Shown here: positions 13,846-17,955 of the stretch, piece after piece | Position numbering within the stretch: the stretch's first letter is position 1 | Layout: every line of letters begins with the position of its first letter | Translations under genes and position numbers: made by a program | DNA from: Avichristensenella sp031550455 | GTDB taxonomy: Bacteria > Bacillota > Clostridia > Christensenellales > Aristaeellaceae | Direction of reading: 5' to 3' | DNA length: 17,955 nucleotides | NCBI GenBank assembly: GCA_031550455.1 | Contig: JAVBOQ010000298.1 | Span: forward strand, 1-17,955 | The notes under the pieces: generated by a model | The model's input: the letters and a program-made list of their open reading frames with translations, nothing else | Database searches by the model: none | What the model was told of the DNA's origin: nothing

Positions 13846-15021
13846 TCACGCCTTGGCGTCGTATTGTTCGCCCGGTTCGACCACGGTGCCAGCCGACAGG
13901 CGCACGCCCTGGCCGACGACCGCGATGCCGCCTTCCGGCCCGCCGATCTTGCAGCCGGCTTCGATCACCGCGTCCTCCGCGATGATCGCGCGCGTAATCT
14001 GCGTGCCGCGACCGACGCGTACGCGCGGCATCACGACAGAATCGACGATGCTCGCGCCCTGCTCGACCATGATGCCCGCGAACAGCACGCTGTGGCGCAC
14101 CATGCCGAACACCTCGCAGCCCTCGGTGATCAGCGACGAGGTGACGTCGGACCCGGGTGCGGTGTAGTGCGGCGGCAGGCCGGGATTGCGGCTGTAGATG
14201 CGCCAGTTTTTGTCGTACAGGTCGATCGGCATCGGCGTTTCGAGGAGGTCCATGTTCGCCTCCAGCAGGCTCTCGATCGTCCCGACGTCCTTCCAGTAGC
14301 CCTCGAAAGGATAGGCGTACAGTCCCTGCCCGTCCGCCAGCAGCTTCGGCATGATGTTCTTGCCAAAGTCGTTGGACGACGACTTGTCCGCCTCGTCCTC
14401 GATCAGGTAGCGGCGCAGCACGTCCCACGTGAACACGTAGATGCCCATGGACGCCTTGTTGGACTTTGCCTTTTTGGGTTTTTCGTCAAACTCGACGATG
14501 CGGCCGCTGTCGTCGGTGTTGAGGATGCCGAAGCGGTTCGTCTCTTCCCACGGCACGCGCATCTCCGCGATCGTCGCGCCCGCGCCCTTTTCGATGTGAT
14601 ACCGCAGCATCGCGTTGTAGTCCATTCTGTAGATGTGGTCGCCGGAGAGGATCAGCACGTAGTCAGGATCGTACTGCTGGATGAAGCCGATGTTTTGATA
14701 AATCGCGTTGGCGGTGCCGCGATACCATTCGCCGCCTTTCCCGCGCATGTACGGCGGCAGAACGAACACGCCGCCGTGCGAGAGGTCCAGATCCCACGGC
14801 GCGCCGGAGCCGATGTGCGCGTTGAGCTCCAGCGGCTGGTACTGTGTCAGCACACCGACGACGTCGATGCCGGAGTTGGCGCAGTTGGAAAGTGGAAAGT
14901 CGATGATCCTGTACTTGCCGCCGTAGGGGAGCGCCGGTTTTGCCATCAGCTTGGTCAGAATACCGAGGCGGCTGCCCTGCCCGCCCGCGAGCAGCATCGC
15001 AATGCAGCGTTTCTTTTTCAT
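13846..15021 (-). CDS. glgC: Glucose-1-phosphate adenylyltransferase, catalytic subunit
   Basis: Makes ADP-glucose from ATP and glucose-1-phosphate, the committed step of glycogen synthesis. The protein has 391 residues, full length. The nucleotide loop is LLAGGQGSRLGILTK (residues 10-24), with KPALPYGGKYRIIDFPLSNCANSG following. D128 in LSGDHIYRMDY is the metal-binding catalytic Asp, and K181 in FDEKPKKAKSNKASMGIY is the glucose-1-phosphate lysine. A beta-helix domain covers about 290-391. The ATG at 15021 has GGGAGAGGGA upstream. A TTTTCA-17-TATACT promoter with TGn extension lies about 60 bases before it. It heads glgC-glgD-glgA, and probably radC and the YdcF-like gene. Divergent from the J-domain/clpB operon. 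Confidence 0.97.
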   Translation of the reverse strand: MKKKRCIAMLLAGGQGSRLGILTKLMAKPALPYGGKYRIIDFPLSNCANSGIDVVGVLTQYQPLELNAHIGSGAPWDLDLSHGGVFVLPPYMRGKGGEWYRGTANAIYQNIGFIQQYDPDYVLILSGDHIYRMDYNAMLRYHIEKGAGATIAEMRVPWEETNRFGILNTDDSGRIVEFDEKPKKAKSNKASMGIYVFTWDVLRRYLIEDEADKSSSNDFGKNIMPKLLADGQGLYAYPFEGYWKDVGTIESLLEANMDLLETPMPIDLYDKNWRIYSRNPGLPPHYTAPGSDVTSSLITEGCEVFGMVRHSVLFAGIMVEQGASIVDSVVMPRVRVGRGTQITRAIIAEDAVIEAGCKIGGPEGGIAVVGQGVRLSAGTVVEPGEQYDAKA

Positions 15022-15078
15022 TGGTCCCTCTCCCTTGCGCGGGCGCGTAGCGCCGCCGCGCCGTGTTCCATTTGTTGC

Positions 15079-15107
15079 AGTATACCATAAACTTCATGCG
15101 ATGAAAA
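15079..15107 (-). promoter_or_regulatory. Promoter of the glg cluster
   Basis: On the minus strand, -35 TTTTCA (15102-15107), a 17-bp spacer, and -10 TATACT (15079-15084) preceded by TGG, an extended -10. Four of six -35 bases match the consensus. The leader to glgC would be about 50 bases. Confidence 0.7.
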
Positions 15108-15140
15108 GGAAAAAAACGGCGCACGCTATGCAAGAGGCTA

Positions 15141-15169
15141 TTGCTTTTCCCGCGCAGTTGTGCTATTCT
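15141..15169 (+). promoter_or_regulatory. Promoter of the J-domain/clpB operon
   Basis: -35 TTGCTT (15141-15146), a 17-bp spacer, -10 TATTCT (15164-15169) with the TGC extension at 15161-15163. An overlapping TATATAA at 15169-15175 is an alternative -10. The CtsR operator begins within six bases downstream, well placed to block RNA polymerase. Confidence 0.65.
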
Positions 15170-15174
15170 ATATA

Positions 15175-15191
15175 AGTCAAAGATAGTCAAA
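15175..15191 (+). promoter_or_regulatory. CtsR operator (heat-shock repressor site)
   Basis: AGTCAAA-GAT-AGTCAAA: two identical heptads separated by three bases with A in the middle, an exact match to the CtsR consensus RGTCAAA-NAN-RGTCAAA. CtsR represses clp and chaperone genes in Bacillota until heat or protein stress. The site lies between the -10 box and the start codon of the J-domain gene. The ctsR gene itself is not in the window. Confidence 0.9.
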
Positions 15192-15207
15192 GATTGGAGT
15201 GGTCGCG

Positions 15208-15828
15208 ATGGCTGACCATTACCGCACGCTGGGCGTGAAAAAGGACGCCAGCGCGGAAGAGATCAAGGCCGCGTTCCGCAGGCTCGCGAAGAAGTATCAT
15301 CCGGACGCGACCGGCGGCGATAAAACGGCCGAAAAAAAATTCATCGAAATCAACGAGGCGTACGACACGCTGTCCGACCCTGAAAAGCGAAGGGTGTACG
15401 ACGAGGCGCGCGACAATCCGCCGGCCGCGCGCGCCCACAGGCGGCCGGGCGGCGCGAACGGCCCGCGCGAAGGCTTCGGCGGCGGCTTTTCGATCGACGA
15501 CCTGTTCGGCGACCTGTTTGGCGGCCGTTCCGGCGCGGAATACGCGCGGCAGGCGCTCGACACGCTGGCCCGGTGCGACATCCCGCCCTGGATCGCCGCG
15601 CTCGGCGGCCGCGTCGACGTGCGCGTGTCCGACAGGACGCTGTCCGTCAAAATCCCGCAGAATACCCGCAGCGGCCAAAAGCTTCGCCTGCGCGGCCAGG
15701 GCCTGGCCGACGGAAAGGGAAACACGGGCGATCTGGTGATCGAACTGATCATCCAAAACCCGGAGGTCATCACGCCGGAGATCCGGAAGCTGTACGAGGA
15801 GATGGCGCGGGTAAAGGTTGGGGTCTGA
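15208..15828 (+). CDS. Compact J-domain co-chaperone (DnaJ/CbpA-like, no zinc domain)
   Basis: A 206-residue protein stimulating the ATPase of DnaK. The J domain covers residues 1-67 with the essential HPD at 31-33 (KKYHPDATGG) and the IKAAFRRLAKKY helix. A Gly/Phe-rich stretch follows (EGFGGGFSIDDLFGDLFGG, about 88-106). Then there is a single C-terminal substrate-binding domain (DIPPWIAALGGRVDV...VKIPQNTRSGQKLRLRGQGL...GDLVIEL). It lacks the zinc-finger domain of DnaJ and has only one of the two C-terminal domains of CbpA (about 300 residues), so it is a shortened type. The ATG at 15208 is used, with GGAG nine bases upstream; an in-frame GTG at 15199 overlaps that site. It is followed after 72 bp by clpB, its likely partner in protein disaggregation, under CtsR control. 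Confidence 0.9.
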   Translation: MADHYRTLGVKKDASAEEIKAAFRRLAKKYHPDATGGDKTAEKKFIEINEAYDTLSDPEKRRVYDEARDNPPAARAHRRPGGANGPREGFGGGFSIDDLFGDLFGGRSGAEYARQALDTLARCDIPPWIAALGGRVDVRVSDRTLSVKIPQNTRSGQKLRLRGQGLADGKGNTGDLVIELIIQNPEVITPEIRKLYEEMARVKVGV

Positions 15829-15900
15829 CGGGTGGGAGATGGAGAGCCGGGGGACGCAATCGCTTGCCTTCTTCTCACTACAATATTGGAGGTGTTCCAC

Positions 15901-17955
15901 ATGGACATGCATAAATTCACCGAGCGCGCGCAGCAGGCGGTTGCGGACGCGCAGGACATCGCGCTGGCGCGGCGGCATCCGCAACTGGAGGGCGAGCACT
16001 TGCACGCGGCGCTGGTCAAGCAGCGGGACGGGCTGATCCCGCGCCTGCTTTCGCTGATGGGCGTGGACGCGGCCGCATACGCCGCGGAACTGGAAGCGGA
16101 GCTCGACCGGCAGCCGTCGGTTTCGGGCAACGGCCAACTGTACGCGTCGCGCAGGTTTGGCGAGCTTTTGCAAAAGGCGCAGGAGAACACAAAACAGTTC
16201 GGCGACGAATACGCGGGCGTCGAACACATCTATCTGGCGCTGCTCGGCGAGCGCGGCGCGCCGTCGGCGAAGCTGTTTCAGAAATACGGCATTACAAAGG
16301 AAACATTCCTCGAGGCGCTGAGCCGGGTGCGCTCGAATCAGCGCGTCACGTCGCAGAACCCGGAGGAGACGTACGAGGCGCTGAAACGGTTCGGAACCGA
16401 TCTGGTGGAGCTGGCGCGCACGGGCAGGCTCGACCCGATCATCGGCCGGGACGCCGAGATCCGCCGCGTGATCAGCATCCTGTGAAGGAAGTCAAAGAAC
16501 AATCCGGTGCTGATCGGCGAGCCGGGCGTCGGCAAAACGGCGGTCGCGGAAGGGCTGGCGCAGCGCATCGTCAAGGGCGACGTGCCGGACAACCTGCGCG
16601 ACAAGACGGTGTTCTCGCTGGACATGGGCAGCTTGGTCGCCGGCGCGAAATATAGAGGCGAGTTCGAGGAGCGGCTCAAGGCGGTGCTGAAGGAAATCCA
16701 GTCGACCGAAGGCCGGATCATCCTGTTCATTGACGAGCTGCACACGGTCGTCGGCGCGGGCAAGGCCGAGGGCGCGATGGACGCCGGCAACCTGCTCAAG
16801 CCGATGCTCGCGCGCGGCGAGCTGCACTGCATCGGCGCGACGACGCTCAACGAGTTCCGTCAGCACATCGAGAAGGACGCGGCGCTCGCGCGGCGGTTTC
16901 AGCCGGTGCTGGTCGACGAGCCTTCGGTCGAGGAGACGATTTCAATTCTGCGCGGCCTGAAAGAGAAGTACGAAATCCATCACGCGGTGCGGATCACCGA
17001 CGCCGCGCTGATCGCCTGCGCGACGCTGTCGAGCAGGTACATCACCGACCGGTTCCTGCCAGACAAGGCGATCGACCTGATGGACGAGGCCGCGTCGATC
17101 CTGCGCACGGAAATCAACTCGAAACCGGCCGCGCTCGACCGCGAAGAGCGGCGCGTTCTGTTGCTGGAGATCGAGCGTGAGGCGCTTAAAAAAGAAGAAG
17201 ACGCGCGCAGCCGCGACCGGCTCACGGCGATCGAAAAGGAGATCGCGGAGCGCAGAGAGGCGACCGCCGAACTGACCGCCCAATGGCAGCGTGAGAAGCA
17301 GGACATCGATCAAATGAAAACGCTGCGCGAGCAGATCGACGAGGCGAAACTCTCCTTGGAAAAGGCCGAGCGCGCCTATGACTTAAACCGGATGGCCGAG
17401 CTGAAATACGGCGAGATTCCAAAGCTTTCGCAGGCGCTCGAGGATGCGAAGGCGCGCACGGAGGCCGCGCGGCAGGGCGGCGGCGCGATGATCCGCGAGG
17501 TCGTTACCGAAACGGAGATCGCCCGCATCGTGTCGCAATGGACCGGCATCCCGGTCGCCCGGCTCGTCGAGGGCGAGCGCGAAAAGCTTCTGCGCCTTGG
17601 CGATACGCTGCACGCGCGCGTCGTCGGCCAGGACGAGGCGGTCGCGGCCGTGTCGGACGCGATCCTTCGCGCGCGCTCCGGTCTGTCCGACCCAAACCGC
17701 CCGATCGGATCGTTCCTGTTCCTCGGCCCGACCGGCGTCGGCAAGACGGAGCTTGCCAAGGCGCTTGCCGAGGCGATGTTCGCGAGCGAGACGAACATCG
17801 TCCGGATCGACATGAGCGAATACCAGGAAAAGCACACGATGTCGCGGCTGGTCGGCGCGCCTCCGGGCTATGTCGGGCACGAGGAAGGCGGCCAGTTGAC
17901 CTAGGCCGTCCGCCGGAAACCTTACAGCATCGTGCTGTTTGACGAGATTGAAAAG
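15901..17955 (+). pseudogene. clpB: ClpB disaggregase gene with two in-frame stop codons (3' end outside window)
   Basis: A Hsp100 ATPase that pulls aggregated proteins apart with DnaK/J. The ATG at 15901 follows TTGGAGGTG. The N-domain (MDMHKFTERAQQAVADAQDIA) and start of the first AAA domain are intact. Codon 195 (16483-16485) is TGA where homologues have Ser or Cys: RRVISIL-stop-RKSKNNPVLIGEPGVGKTA. The same frame then continues without a break: Walker A1 with K212, pore loop GAKYRGEFE, Walker B1 ILFIDELH, the coiled-coil middle domain, Walker A2 with K615, and GYVGHEEGGQLT. Codon 668 (17902-17904) is TAG where homologues have Glu, before AVRRKPYSIVLFDEIEK, which runs to the window edge. 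No frameshift is seen. TGA and TAG are ordinary stops elsewhere here. As read it would yield a 194-residue stub; a recent pseudogene, base-call errors or recoding are all possible. Confidence 0.9.

Noticed and set aside
12796..15090. 764-codon open frame on the plus strand opposite glgC and glgD
   Set aside because: A shadow of GC-rich coding sequence: no family resemblance, odd His/Asp/Arg/Val-rich composition, and it lies antisense to two clear genes.
15829..15900. Independent promoter for clpB (TACAAT at 15879-15884)
   Set aside because: No -35 box at 16-18 bp and no TGn extension; co-transcription with the J-domain gene is more likely.
16483..16485. TGA in clpB read as selenocysteine
   Set aside because: Homologues can have Cys here, which invites the idea, but the site is not catalytic, I see no convincing hairpin immediately downstream, and a second stop (TAG) later in the gene would still be unexplained.
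16490..16496. AGTCAAA inside clpB as a second CtsR site
   Set aside because: Only one heptad is present; the expected partner after three bases is absent, and it lies in coding sequence.
16507..17904. Separate gene starting at GTG 16507
   Set aside because: The start would lie inside the strand before Walker A1 with no properly spaced ribosome-binding site; it is the continuation of clpB after the TGA.
2..17955. Alternative genetic code with TGA or TAG as sense codons
   Set aside because: Many intact genes here end at TGA (alr, fau, radA, glgC), and several at TAG (membrane protein at 3409, YacL-type gene, glgD), at the expected family length.

Overview
The window is GC-rich, tightly packed chromosomal DNA of a Bacillota (Firmicutes) bacterium, most likely an anaerobic member of the Clostridia. 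The evidence is the GlgC/GlgD pair, a YacL-type PIN-TRAM protein next to radA, a double zinc-ribbon protein of clostridial type, Shine-Dalgarno sites of the GGAGG type, and a textbook CtsR operator in front of a J-domain gene and clpB. No tRNA, rRNA, CRISPR array, transposase or prophage gene is visible. The genus cannot be fixed from this sequence alone.

Layout. (1) 2-3409, plus strand: the end of a phenylacetate-CoA ligase, a two-ACT-domain sensor, alanine racemase, 5-formyl-THF cyclo-ligase and an unknown membrane protein. From the ACT gene on, all reading frames overlap. (2) 3414-3582: a palindromic intergenic repeat, followed by a P1-family (DmpA-like) self-processing peptidase. (3) 4696-5166: a stand-alone gene for a zinc-ribbon protein, with its own promoter, a leader that can fold so as to hide the ribosome-binding site, and a strong terminator. 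(4) 5220-8274, minus strand: radA, a PIN-TRAM membrane protein overlapping it by four bases, and a small anchored protein of unknown function. (5) 8464-9471, plus strand: a membrane-anchored protein with the metallophosphoesterase fold that has lost most of its metal ligands. (6) 9552-15021, minus strand: glgC-glgD-glgA (glycogen synthesis), radC and a YdcF-type protein. (7) 15141-17955, plus strand: a CtsR-controlled operon of a short J-domain co-chaperone and clpB.

Three things stand out. clpB is interrupted by two in-frame stop codons, although everything between and after them still reads as perfect ClpB; the gene is either freshly broken, miscalled or recoded. The zinc-ribbon leader contains an exact 8-base complement of its own Shine-Dalgarno sequence, with several further nested helices. 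A family of intergenic repeats (two full copies of about 150-170 bp and two fragments) is built from perfect hairpins that nearly all have a three-base loop. Their stems differ by compensatory changes, and the copies lie in the same orientation relative to the preceding gene.

Functionally most of the window is housekeeping: cell-wall precursor supply (alr), folate salvage, glycogen storage, DNA repair and stress proteostasis. No complete new system is visible, but the leader, the repeats and the pseudo-phosphoesterase are reasonable leads.
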